A DNA stretch of 64,000 bases from Citrobacter freundii (GTDB taxonomy: Bacteria; Bacteroidota; Bacteroidia; Chitinophagales; Chitinophagaceae): positions 1 through 64,000 of the forward strand of contig QFQQ01000034.1 of NCBI GenBank assembly GCA_003243445.1. The letters are read 5' to 3'. Shown piece after piece: positions 47,439 to 55,558 of the stretch (position 1 is the first letter of the stretch; each line of letters starts with the position of its first letter). Made by a program: the position numbers and the translations under genes. The notes under the pieces are model-generated. The model worked only from the letters and a program-made list of their open reading frames with translations, ran no database searches and had not been told where the DNA came from.

Positions 47439-48122
47439 TTATACCCAACCAAGGTAAAAGCTGACCGGCATCATTGCAAATGCCAGCGGAACGATGATGG
47501 AAAATCCAACACCGGTCGCGTTGATCAGGTGAATATATTTATGATTGCTCAGGCCCAGCGTACGGAATGCACTCTGGAAACCGTGCAGCAGGTGCCATGC
47601 AAGGGAGATACAACCCAGAACATAAAGGATCACTACAGGGATGTTATCGGTGAATACATCTCTCATGCGGCCGAACAGGTCGTGATAAAGTGTGCCATTA
47701 TCCGTATATTCTTCGAGGCCGGTAATACGTGAAGGCACCCAGAAATGAGCGATGTGCATGATCAGGAACAACAGGATCAGTGTTCCAAGAAGACCCATTG
47801 ATTTTCTGTACCAGGCCGAACCTTTGCTGCCCATTTTAACCTGGTAGCCTTTCTTTCTTTTAGCGCGGTTCTGGAATTCCAGTACCAGGCCCTGGATGAT
47901 GTGCAGGAAAAAGAAGGCAAATAATCCGATCTCAAGAATACGTGGGACAACGTTCTGGCCCATGAAGTGAGCGGCCTTGTTGAACATAACCCCTCCATCC
48001 ATTGCCCAGATACAGGCGTTCAGACCAACGTGAACTACTAAGAATGCGACAAGGAACAGACCGGATAAACTCATGATGAGTTTCTTTCCGACAGAAGATG
48101 TGAAGAAATCAGACCATTTCAT
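47439..48122 (-). CDS. sdhC: Succinate dehydrogenase cytochrome b subunit
   Basis: Membrane anchor of complex II, 227 aa with five hydrophobic spans (for example LIMSLSGLFLVAFLVVHVGL, LGTLILLFLIMHIAHFW). Several conserved His (HVGLNAC, HFMGQNV, HIIQG, HIAHFW, HLLHGF) can ligate two b hemes. This is the single-anchor class-B type of Bacteroidota; no sdhD is needed or seen. First gene of sdhCAB; the -7 box lies at 48341, giving a 5' leader of about 210 nt, with no clear regulatory fold in it. Confidence 0.93.
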   Translation of the reverse strand: MKWSDFFTSSVGKKLIMSLSGLFLVAFLVVHVGLNACIWAMDGGVMFNKAAHFMGQNVVPRILEIGLFAFFFLHIIQGLVLEFQNRAKRKKGYQVKMGSKGSAWYRKSMGLLGTLILLFLIMHIAHFWVPSRITGLEEYTDNGTLYHDLFGRMRDVFTDNIPVVILYVLGCISLAWHLLHGFQSAFRTLGLSNHKYIHLINATGVGFSIIVPLAFAMMPVSFYLGWV

Positions 48123-48340
48123 CCGTATATCATTTACTGTTTTGGTGACGGATGGAACGCCCGATGTACATTGGTCTGTAACCAGAAACCTTACCCAGGC
48201 GTTTCATCAGAATACTCTTTATTTAATCAGCAGCGGATGGATCTTTCGCTATCAAAACAGCCTCTTTCAGCGCAAGGGATAGTGGATGTTCTGACAAGGG
48301 CGACTCATACGCAAACAATGGGATGGTGATTAAATTTTTG

Positions 48341-48376
48341 CAAAGTTAGTATCGGATGACGAAAGAATGACAAAAA
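48341..48376 (-). promoter_or_regulatory. Promoter of sdhCAB (-33 TTTTTG, -7 TAACTTTG)
   Basis: On the minus strand TTTTTG lies at 48371-48376 and TAACTTTG at 48341-48348, 22 nt apart. This is the clearest two-box promoter in the window besides that of the tRNA. Confidence 0.6.
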
Positions 48377-48460
48377 CTTTTGCAATCGTTATCGGTAAGT
48401 CCTTAATAAGTAAAGTTTTTTTAATAGAACCGGCGACAGGGGGGCTTTCCGGCGAAATCA

Positions 48461-48608
48461 GATGGCTGATGACCGATGGCTGTTGGCCGGGCTTCGCGTT
48501 CTGAAGAAAAATGACAATAAAGAAGCATCCTGGGGCGAAAGGCTTCGATAGATATAATTAGGTATCAACCTGCGAAGCCCGGCCATCTGCCATCGGTCAT
48601 CGGCCATC
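48461..48608. repeat. Heptamer-array palindrome with GGGCTTCGC core
   Basis: Arms 48461-48497 and 48572-48608 pair at 33-34 of 37 positions. The outer part is heptads (GATGGCT GATGACC GATGGCT); the inner end is the GGCCGGGCTTCGC core. It lies between the sdhC promoter and the stop codon of the next gene. Confidence 0.8.
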
Positions 48609-48643
48609 GAACGAACTCCGGAAGTATTCAACTCAAGGAATCC

Positions 48644-49207
48644 CTAATCCAGCCTCGCCATCTGCTCCCCATCAATCTTCTTAAAAAGATGAAAGGGTTT
48701 ATATACTCTCCAGTTGTCCAGCTGTTGCAGTTCGATGTAGCGGTTCAGTTTGGCCTTTTTGAAATCGTATTGGGTTTGTTCGGGCATGTTGAGGGAGACA
48801 ACCCAGCCGTTTTCGTCGGAGATCTCTTCGTATAGTTCTTCGTAATAGTCAGACCCGCCGCTGTGGAAGTTCAGCACATTTTCGGTGATCAGTATGAATT
48901 TGTGAATGCCTTCATACATGAACTTTTCAAGGACATCCCGCTTTAGTGTCATGATATCATTCTCGATCGCATCGTTCCACTCGCCTATCATTTCGATCAC
49001 AGCATAACTTTCTTCATAGTCGGCCATTAATACTTTCAGATAGAGTGTGCGGCTGCCAAATTCATCCCATTGGGGATGGATATAATAGTTGTAAACTGTT
49101 TGCGAGAATTCGAATTCAGAATAAGCCCTTCCATAAAACGGCGAACGCACGTCTTCTTCACTCACATAAATGTGACGCCAATTGTAAAAAGGTTCAATAT
49201 CATGCAT
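48644..49207 (-). CDS. Conserved hypothetical protein, acidic
   Basis: 187 aa, no signal peptide or membrane span, rich in Tyr, Glu and Asp. It starts MHDIEPFYNWRHIYVSEEDVRSPFYGR and includes IHPQWDEFGSRTLYLKVL. It resembles small cytoplasmic proteins of unknown function that are widespread in Bacteroidota, but I cannot name a domain. An exact -7 box lies at 49273-49280. The gene is separated from thrC by a hairpin. Confidence 0.7.
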   Translation of the reverse strand: MHDIEPFYNWRHIYVSEEDVRSPFYGRAYSEFEFSQTVYNYYIHPQWDEFGSRTLYLKVLMADYEESYAVIEMIGEWNDAIENDIMTLKRDVLEKFMYEGIHKFILITENVLNFHSGGSDYYEELYEEISDENGWVVSLNMPEQTQYDFKKAKLNRYIELQQLDNWRVYKPFHLFKKIDGEQMARLD

Positions 49208-49272
49208 AGATCAAAGGAAAAAGAGGGAAAGAGAAAAAAAGGTAACCGGTGAGACCGCTCTTTTTCGTTGTG

Positions 49273-49280
49273 CAAATATA
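49273..49280 (-). promoter_or_regulatory. -7 box (TATATTTG) of the hypothetical gene
   Basis: An exact TAnnTTTG match on the minus strand, about 65 nt before the ATG at 49207. Confidence 0.5.
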
Positions 49281-49300
49281 AGAAGCAGCAAGAAAAAATG

Positions 49301-49330
49301 AAACGCCTCCGCAGTGAAACGAAGGCGTTT
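49301..49330 (-). terminator. Terminator of the thrABC operon
   Basis: Stem AAACGCCTCCG (49301-49311) / CGAAGGCGTTT (49320-49330), one wobble, is followed on the minus strand by CATTTTTTC. Confidence 0.75.
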
Positions 49331-49366
49331 TCTGTTAGAATGTTCTTAACTTATTTTGGAAAAATC

Positions 49367-50662
49367 TTATGCCAGCAGGATCGATCTCAGATGGTTATAA
49401 TCAGGTTTTATAAAAAGACTTTTTTTCTTTTGTTCCATAAGGGATTGAAGGGATGAAGGGAGCTTGACGGCCTTGCCGGTGGCTTCTTCTACCGCAGCGG
49501 GAAATTTAACAGGATGAGCAGTCTCCAGGAAATAACCTTTTTGTCCTTCGTTTGTTTGGAGATACCGCTGCAACGCCAGGTAACCGACGGCTCCATGGGG
49601 ATCCGCGAGATAATGATCGTTATTATAGATCTCACGGATGGTATTCATCGTTTCTTCATCGGTGATCCGGTCAGCTGATAATTTCTTTTTTAATTCAGGC
49701 AGCTCATGATGGAAGATCTCAAGGATGCGGACGAAATTGCTGGGATTGCCAACGTCCATAGCATTGCTGAGTGTGGGTACGGCAGTGCGGGGCTGATAGT
49801 TGCCGGTTTCGAGATAACCGGATACTACATCATTTACATTGCAGGCAGCAATAAAATGTTTTACGGGCAAGCCTGATGCATTGGAGAGGATGCCGGCGCA
49901 GATATTGCCGAAGTTGCCACTTGGTACAGCAACCACAGGCGGATTGTTCTTATCCTTCCATTGTTTCCATGCAAGGAAATAATAAAATTGCTGGGGCAGC
50001 CATCTTGCTACATTGATCGAATTGGCGGAAGTGAGAAAAACGCTGCTGCGTAACTTCTCATCCGCAAAAGCCTGCTTGACGAGTTGCTGGCAATCATCAA
50101 AACTTCCATCCACTTCTAGCGCTTTAATGTTTTTTCCGAGTGTGGTCAGCTGTTTTTCCTGGGCAGGACTTACTTTTCCTGAAGGATATAAGATCACCAC
50201 CTCCACTCCTTCCACTCCGAGGAACCCGTTGGCAACAGCACCGCCGGTATCACCTGAAGTTGCAACCAGCACCGTTACTTTTCTTGATTCGCCAGAGAGG
50301 AAGTAGCCGAGACAACGGCTCATGAATCTTGCGCCAACGTCCTTAAACGCAAGCGTTGGTCCATGAAATAATTCAAGAGAAGAGATCGTGTCATTCAGTT
50401 TTACCAATGGTATGTCAAAACTCAATGTTTCTTTCACAATACGCTTCAGTTGATCATCAGGGATGGATGAAGCCACATAGGGTTTGATCACATCAAGCGC
50501 AATCTCTTCATCGGACATTTTTTCGATACGGTCAAACCAATTCTTATCTAACACAGGAATATTTTCCGGGAAGTATAATCCTTTATCCGGAGCCTGGCCT
50601 AAAATTGTTGCCTCTTTGAAATCAACAGCTGGGGACTGTCGATTGGTGCTATAGTATTTCAA
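49367..50662 (-). CDS. thrC: Threonine synthase
   Basis: PLP enzyme that converts O-phosphohomoserine to threonine, cytoplasmic, about 431 aa. The PLP Lys is in HGPTLAFKDVGARF at position 107. The phosphate-binding ATSGDTGGAVANGF and a start with the family pattern KYYSTN are intact. No in-frame ATG exists at the N-terminus; a TTG at 50662 gives MKYYSTNRQSP, the usual family start, and a second TTG at 50686 would add eight residues. Last gene of thrABC; a nonamer palindrome separates it from thrB. Confidence 0.93.
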   Translation of the reverse strand: MKYYSTNRQSPAVDFKEATILGQAPDKGLYFPENIPVLDKNWFDRIEKMSDEEIALDVIKPYVASSIPDDQLKRIVKETLSFDIPLVKLNDTISSLELFHGPTLAFKDVGARFMSRCLGYFLSGESRKVTVLVATSGDTGGAVANGFLGVEGVEVVILYPSGKVSPAQEKQLTTLGKNIKALEVDGSFDDCQQLVKQAFADEKLRSSVFLTSANSINVARWLPQQFYYFLAWKQWKDKNNPPVVAVPSGNFGNICAGILSNASGLPVKHFIAACNVNDVVSGYLETGNYQPRTAVPTLSNAMDVGNPSNFVRILEIFHHELPELKKKLSADRITDEETMNTIREIYNNDHYLADPHGAVGYLALQRYLQTNEGQKGYFLETAHPVKFPAAVEEATGKAVKLPSSLQSLMEQKKKSLFIKPDYNHLRSILLA

Positions 50663-50699
50663 GTGATTGAAGGTTTTAAAGTTCAATGATTGGGTTAAG

Positions 50700-50832
50700 A
50701 GGTTCCAGAGGTTTCAGAGGTTTCAGAAGTTCCAGAGGTTGCTCCGCAGATTGTAGTGCGTACTGGTTACGAGAAAAGCTGCTATTGGAAGAACTTCTGG
50801 AACCTATGAAACCTCTGGAACTTCTGAAACCT
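50700..50832. repeat. AGGTTCCAG-word palindrome between thrB and thrC
   Basis: The left arm 50700-50740 is a run of 9-nt words (AGGTTCCAG, AGGTTTCAG, AGGTTTCAG, AAGTTCCAG). The right arm 50792-50832 has the complement in similar but not identical word order. It lies within the thr operon and covers most of the gap. Confidence 0.8.
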
Positions 50833-50841
50833 GATCTGGAC

Positions 50842-51765
50842 CTACCCTTCACTGAGGGTAACCCCGTTTTTATTAATGGTAGTTACATACGTGTGATAAG
50901 CGATGCCGATGCGGTTATACACCTGTTTCATCTCCTCTTCCACTCTTCTGGCCGTGCGTTCATCCCTGCTGAGCATAAATATGGAAGGCCCTGATCCGGA
51001 GATGCCGCCGCCCAATGCGCCCGCTGCTTTGCAGTTGGCTTTTACTTCGTCGAAGCCCGGAATAAGAATGCTTCGCACAGGTTCTATGATCACATCTTCC
51101 AGTGAGCGGCCAATGAGATCGAGATCATTTTTCAGCAGACCTGCAACCAATCCCGCGATATTTCCCCACTGGCGTATCGCGTCTTTCAGCAAGACCTGCT
51201 GACGCAAAATTTGTCTCGCATCGGAAGTGCGTACTTCTATCTGTGGATGTATCACGGTCACGTAAAGATCAGGTGCGGGAATAGAGATCACATCCAGCGG
51301 ATGAATGGACCGGATCAGGCTGACACCGCCAAGAATGCATGGAGCGATATTGTCTGCATGCTTTACTCCTGATGCCAGCTTTTCTCCATTCATGGCAAAT
51401 TGTATCACTTCATCTTTGCTGAAGATGTTCCCGAGTAAATGATTTGCCGCAACAGCAGCTCCGGCTGCACTTGCTGCACTGGAGCCTATGCCACTTCCGG
51501 GCTTGATGTGTTTTTCGATCGTCACATCAAAACCTACCTGCCCTCCTATCTGTTCCATGATGGATAAGAACACAACACCGGCCACATTCTTCTCTGGCTC
51601 TGTTGGCAGATTGAACTCATCACGGTTATGTATGACCACCTTTGGTTCATTGAGCAATCTTACTTCCATGATATCGCAAGGCTCACTTAATGCAAGACCG
51701 AGGATATCAAAGCCGCAGACAAGGTTGGCGACTGTGCCGGGGGCGTGGACTTTTAGGGTTGACAT
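50842..51765 (-). CDS. thrB: Homoserine kinase
   Basis: GHMP-family kinase that phosphorylates homoserine with ATP, 307 aa, cytoplasmic. The ATP-binding motif PGSGIGSSAASA lies at 89-100. The N-terminal HAPGTVANLVCGFDILGLAL and C-terminal GGGISGSGPSIFMLS are conserved. The ATG at 51765 (MSTLKVHAPG) is chosen. The reading frame is open much further upstream, but that part is the translated word repeat and is not considered coding. Middle gene of thrABC. Confidence 0.95.
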   Translation of the reverse strand: MSTLKVHAPGTVANLVCGFDILGLALSEPCDIMEVRLLNEPKVVIHNRDEFNLPTEPEKNVAGVVFLSIMEQIGGQVGFDVTIEKHIKPGSGIGSSAASAAGAAVAANHLLGNIFSKDEVIQFAMNGEKLASGVKHADNIAPCILGGVSLIRSIHPLDVISIPAPDLYVTVIHPQIEVRTSDARQILRQQVLLKDAIRQWGNIAGLVAGLLKNDLDLIGRSLEDVIIEPVRSILIPGFDEVKANCKAAGALGGGISGSGPSIFMLSRDERTARRVEEEMKQVYNRIGIAYHTYVTTINKNGVTLSEG

Positions 51766-51780
51766 CTGGTTGAAAGTTGT

Positions 51781-51962
51781 TAGAGGTTTAATAGGTTTAA
51801 TAGGTTTTAGAAGTTCCAGCGGTTCCAGAAGTTCCAGAAGTTCCAGGGGTTCCAGGGGTTTCAGCGGTTCTTCTGACAGTAATTCCTTCAGTACGAGTGG
51901 GCTCTGCAATTTGCGGAGCAACCTTTGGAACTGCTGGAACTTCTGAAACCGCTGGAACCTTT
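51781..51962. repeat. AGGTTCCAG-word palindrome between thrA and thrB
   Basis: The left words at 51781-51870 (AGGTTTAAT, AGTTCCAGC, GGTTCCAGA and others, period 9) face the right words at 51919-51962 (AACCTTTGG, AACTGCTGG, AACTTCTGA). The longer left side has extra words. It lies between two genes of one operon. Confidence 0.8.
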
Positions 51963-51970
51963 CTTCGGCA

Positions 51971-54412
51971 CTACCTGCTTGCCCGGATCACATCCGCAAA
52001 CACCCCGCTCGCTGTCACTTCCGCTCCTGCGCCCGCTCCTTTTACCACCATCGGCTGTTCCGGATAACGGTCTGTATAGAAGAGGACAATATTGTCTTTT
52101 CCATAGAGATGATAAAGATTGTGGGCCGGATCGATGTGCTGGAGGCCAACGGATGCGGTGCCGTTATTGAAGGAGGCAACAAACTTCAGTTTGCAGCCGG
52201 CTTTCGCGGCATCATCATACAATTTTTTGAAATGACTTTCTTCTTTGGCCATAGCAGCATAGAAATCGGCAACAGATCCCTGCATGCAGGATGCCGGCAT
52301 AAAACTCTTGTTGGAGATCTGGTCCATTTCTATTTTCTCACCCGCTTCACGCGCGAGGATCATGATCTTGCGCATAACGTCAGTGCCGCTCAGATCAAGA
52401 CGTGGATCGGGTTCTGTGTACCCTTCATCCTGGGCCTGCTTTACCACGTCGGCAAACGGCCGGGTTCCATCATAATTATTGAATACGAAGTTCAGCGTGC
52501 CGCTTAATACCGCATCGATGCGATGCACACGGTCTCCACTCCGCAGCAGATCATTCAGTGTGCCGATGATAGGTAATGCTGCACCGACATTTGTTTCAAA
52601 GAGGAACTGGCAATTGAATTCATTGGCCAGGTCTTTCAGTTTTTTGTATTGTACATAAGCGGATGAAGCAGCGATCTTGTTGCAGGCAACTACCGATATG
52701 CTTTTTTGTAAAAGCTGATCATACACGCCAGCGACTTTATCATTCGCCGTTACATCCACGAAAATCGAATTGCGGAGATTGCGTGAAATGATGCCATCCA
52801 CGAAATTTTCGATACTGGCAGATTCGCCGTTTTCCAGTTCATCTTTCCATTTATTCAGATCGATGCCTTCTTCACGCAGGAGCATTTTACGGCTGTTGGA
52901 AATACCGATGATCCTTACCTGTAATTTCATTTGTTCCTGCAGGAAGCGAAGCTGCTGTTGCAATTGCCCAAGCAGTTTAGCTCCAACATTACCTGTTCCC
53001 GCGATGAAAAGATTGACCTGTTTGTATGTTGTTTCAAAGAATTCCTCATGCAATACGTTGATCGCCTTGCGTACATCTTTGGTGGAGATCACAGCGGAAA
53101 TATTCTTTTCAGAAGAACCCTGCGCGATGGCCCTGATGTTCACGCCGTTTTTCCCCATCGCACTGAACATGCGCCCGCTGATACCGGGATGACTTTTCAT
53201 ATTCTCCCCAACCAATGCAACGATCGATAATTCACTTTCTATCAGCAATGGTTCCACTTTTTGTAAAGTGATCTCATTGGCAAATGCAGCATCCACCACC
53301 TGTTTTGCAGCGGCGGCGGCGCTTGCATCTACCGCTACGCAGATTGAATGTTCGGAAGAGCTTTGCGTGATCAATATCACATTGATGCGTTCGCTGCTTA
53401 ATGCTTCGAATAAGCGTTTGGAAAAACCAGGTATACCGATCATCCCGCTGCCTTCCAGGCTAAGCAGTACGATGTTATTGATGCTGGAGATACCACGCAC
53501 GATATTGCCATTGCGATGCGGCGATGATTCGATCAGCGTGCCTTCATCCTGAGGGGAGAAAGTATTCTTGATCCAAACGGGAATGCCTTTGTTCATCACG
53601 GGTTGTATCGTTGGCGGATAGATCACTTTCGCGCCAAAATGTGAAAGCTCCATCGCTTCCTGGTAAGAAATGCGCGGGATGATGCGTGCATTGGCTGTCA
53701 GTCGCGGATCTGCGGTCATCATACCACTTACATCTGTCCAGATCTCCAGGTTGTCCGCATCAACACTTGCAGCGAGGATTGCGGCTGTGTAATCCGACCC
53801 GCCTCTACCGAGTGTGGTGGTGATGCCTTTTTTATCCGCAGCAATAAATCCTGGCAGCAGGAATAACTGATGACCGGAGGATGAGAAGAACTGCCTGATC
53901 TTATCTGCGGTGGCGGGAAAATCAACTTCCGCAGCAGTGAAATTTGAATTGGTGACAATGAGTTCGCGGCTATCCTTCCATAATACATCAACATTCAATG
54001 ATTGCAATGCGGATGCGATGATGCGGGAGGAGAGCCACTCTCCATAACTACCGATGCGGTCTTTTGAACGGGCTGTCAGTTCACGAAGAAGATAGATACC
54101 ACTGCAAATATCTTCCAGTTCGTTACAGCTTTTCTTTACAAGGCTGAGCAACTGGCTTTGTTGTGCAACAGGAATGAGTTGCTTCACTGCTTCCAGGTGC
54201 CGTTGTTCGATCACAGCCAGTTTCTCTTTGTACGTTTCGTCTCCTTCTGCCGCAAGAGATGATGCGGAAAGCAAGAGGTCCGTCACGCCACCCAATGCTG
54301 AAACAATAACTACTGTTTTATCTTTCTCTTTAGCAGCACTGACGATGCTGATAACCTTTCTGATGTTTTCTGCGTTGGCAACCGAAGTACCGCCAAACTT
54401 TAAGACCTGCAT
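51971..54412 (-). CDS. thrA: Bifunctional aspartokinase I / homoserine dehydrogenase I
   Basis: Two reactions of the aspartate pathway in one protein, 813 aa. The N-terminal aspartokinase (about 1-290) begins MQVLKFGGTSVANAENIRKV. An ACT-type regulatory region (about 310-450) probably binds threonine. The C-terminal homoserine dehydrogenase (about 460-813) has the NAD(P) motif IAGTGNVGAKLLG and the catalytic segment with GYTEPDPRLDLSGTDVMRK. First gene of thrABC; its leader carries a Thr/Ile-rich peptide (54515-54553), suggesting attenuation control by threonine and isoleucine. Confidence 0.95.
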   Translation of the reverse strand: MQVLKFGGTSVANAENIRKVISIVSAAKEKDKTVVIVSALGGVTDLLLSASSLAAEGDETYKEKLAVIEQRHLEAVKQLIPVAQQSQLLSLVKKSCNELEDICSGIYLLRELTARSKDRIGSYGEWLSSRIIASALQSLNVDVLWKDSRELIVTNSNFTAAEVDFPATADKIRQFFSSSGHQLFLLPGFIAADKKGITTTLGRGGSDYTAAILAASVDADNLEIWTDVSGMMTADPRLTANARIIPRISYQEAMELSHFGAKVIYPPTIQPVMNKGIPVWIKNTFSPQDEGTLIESSPHRNGNIVRGISSINNIVLLSLEGSGMIGIPGFSKRLFEALSSERINVILITQSSSEHSICVAVDASAAAAAKQVVDAAFANEITLQKVEPLLIESELSIVALVGENMKSHPGISGRMFSAMGKNGVNIRAIAQGSSEKNISAVISTKDVRKAINVLHEEFFETTYKQVNLFIAGTGNVGAKLLGQLQQQLRFLQEQMKLQVRIIGISNSRKMLLREEGIDLNKWKDELENGESASIENFVDGIISRNLRNSIFVDVTANDKVAGVYDQLLQKSISVVACNKIAASSAYVQYKKLKDLANEFNCQFLFETNVGAALPIIGTLNDLLRSGDRVHRIDAVLSGTLNFVFNNYDGTRPFADVVKQAQDEGYTEPDPRLDLSGTDVMRKIMILAREAGEKIEMDQISNKSFMPASCMQGSVADFYAAMAKEESHFKKLYDDAAKAGCKLKFVASFNNGTASVGLQHIDPAHNLYHLYGKDNIVLFYTDRYPEQPMVVKGAGAGAEVTASGVFADVIRASR

Positions 54413-54429
54413 GATCCTGTTTTATGATG

Positions 54430-54457
54430 AAAAAATGATAGCAAATGAGCGTCGCTC
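54430..54457 (-). terminator. Possible weak attenuator hairpin before thrA
   Basis: On the minus strand GAGC (54454-54457), loop GAC, GCTC (54447-54450) is followed, after 11 nt, by a run of six T at 54430-54435. The stem is short and the T run is far, so it is a weak candidate only. Confidence 0.25.
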
Positions 54458-54514
54458 CTGTCGTATTCAGCTTTGGTGAAGCCCTGGGGGTAGTATGGTA
54501 AATTCAATCCGCGA

Positions 54515-54553
54515 TCAGCGGATTGTTGTAATCGTTGTAATAATAATAGCCAT
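54515..54553 (-). CDS. Putative thr operon leader peptide (Thr/Ile-rich)
   Basis: ATG-initiated 12-residue frame reading MAIIITTITTIR, then TGA: nine of twelve residues are Ile or Thr. A TTG at 54613 in the same frame would give 32 residues (MIANNNHIITSSPATSPVAT plus the above). The ORF lies about 100 nt upstream of thrA. The stop codon sits in the loop of a perfect 7-bp hairpin (54506-54512 / 54518-54524), and another 7-bp hairpin (54557-54563 / 54569-54575) lies just before the ATG. The composition matches the logic of the E. coli thrL attenuator; the attenuation mechanism itself is inferred. Confidence 0.6.
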   Translation of the reverse strand: MAIIITTITTIR

Positions 54554-54621
54554 CGTTGCAACAGGGGATGTTGCAGGAGAAGAGGTGATGATATGGTTAT
54601 TATTCGCGATCAATGTAGATG

Positions 54622-54628
54622 CAATATA
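54622..54628 (-). promoter_or_regulatory. -7-like box (TATATTG) of the thr operon
   Basis: TATATTG on the minus strand is one T short of TAnnTTTG. It lies immediately downstream of the A/T-rich palindrome and about 70 nt before the leader-peptide ATG. Confidence 0.4.
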
Positions 54629-54630
54629 GG

Positions 54631-54733
54631 AAAAAAGTCAAAAGTAAAAGTAAAAAGTAAAAAAAAGCGTAAACGATAGAAAATCTCTAACGTCTACGCA
54701 GTTTTTTTAATTTTTAATTTTTACTTTTGACTT
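54631..54733. repeat. A/T-rich palindrome between murQ and the thr promoter
   Basis: The left part AAAAGTCAAAAGTAAAAGT (54634 onwards) faces ATTTTTACTTTTGACTT at its right end (54717-54733), and a GCGTAAACG / CGTCTACGC pair lies in the middle. It starts 2 nt after the murQ stop codon and ends 2 nt before the thr -7-like box. Confidence 0.7.
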
Positions 54734-54735
54734 CG

Positions 54736-55548
54736 TTACGCTACTGATTCGGCGGCTTTCTTAACGCTGCCATATTTAACCAACAGTTGTTTGGCTTTTT
54801 CGTAATCGCTCCAGTCCAGTCTTTCCATCAGCATTTTTACACCGCGGTCGATCAGTTTTTCGTTGGTGAGCTGCATGTTCACCATCTTGTTGTCTTCTAC
54901 CCTGCCAAGCTGGATCATTGCAGAGGTGGAGATCATATTGAGTACGAGTTTTTGTGCGGTACCGCTTTTCATGCGTGTGCTGCCTGTTACAAACTCGGGG
55001 CCTACCACTACTTCGATCGGGAAATCTGCTGCGGCGCTTACGGGTGAGTCAGGATTGCAGGAGATGCTGCCGGTGATGATGCCATGTTTGCGGCATTCAT
55101 CCAGTGCGCCGATCACGTAAGGGGTTGTTCCGCTTGCTGCGATGCCGATCACCACGTCTTTATCAGATACATTGAATGCACTGAGATCTTTCCATCCCTG
55201 TTCACGGTCATCTTCCGCAAACTCGATCGCAGTGGTGATAGCTTTATCGCCACCAGCGATCACTGCTACAACAAGGCCATACGGAACGCCATAAGTCGGA
55301 GGGCATTCACTTGCGTCTACAACAGCCAGTCTTCCACTGGTGCCGGCGCCGATATAAAACAGTCGGCCGCCCATCAGCATCTTGTCACTAACTACTTCTA
55401 CTAACTTTTCAATCTGGGGAATTGCTGCTTCAACAGCAGTGGGAACAGTCTGATCTTCTTTGTTGATGTTATCCAGCAATGTTCTGATACTCATTTTTTC
55501 GAGATGCCGGTATGAACTGTCCTGTTCCGTAATTTTTTCAAATGCCAT
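54736..55548 (-). CDS. murQ: N-acetylmuramic acid 6-phosphate etherase
   Basis: Cleaves the lactyl ether of MurNAc-6-phosphate to give GlcNAc-6-phosphate and D-lactate in peptidoglycan recycling, cytoplasmic. 270 aa, somewhat shorter than the usual 300 because the C-terminal helical tail is short. The SIS-domain signature is FYIGAGTSGRLAVVDASECPPTYG and the conserved VTGSTRMKSGTAQKLVLN segment is intact. It starts 10 nt downstream of the sugar kinase gene on the same strand, so the two form an operon. Confidence 0.92.
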   Translation of the reverse strand: MAFEKITEQDSSYRHLEKMSIRTLLDNINKEDQTVPTAVEAAIPQIEKLVEVVSDKMLMGGRLFYIGAGTSGRLAVVDASECPPTYGVPYGLVVAVIAGGDKAITTAIEFAEDDREQGWKDLSAFNVSDKDVVIGIAASGTTPYVIGALDECRKHGIITGSISCNPDSPVSAAADFPIEVVVGPEFVTGSTRMKSGTAQKLVLNMISTSAMIQLGRVEDNKMVNMQLTNEKLIDRGVKMLMERLDWSDYEKAKQLLVKYGSVKKAAESVA

Positions 55549-55558
55549 GTATCCTCTT

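Noticed and set aside
51766..51921. N-terminal Leu/Pro-rich extension of ThrB
   Set aside because: It is the translated nonamer repeat; the family start is the ATG at 51765.
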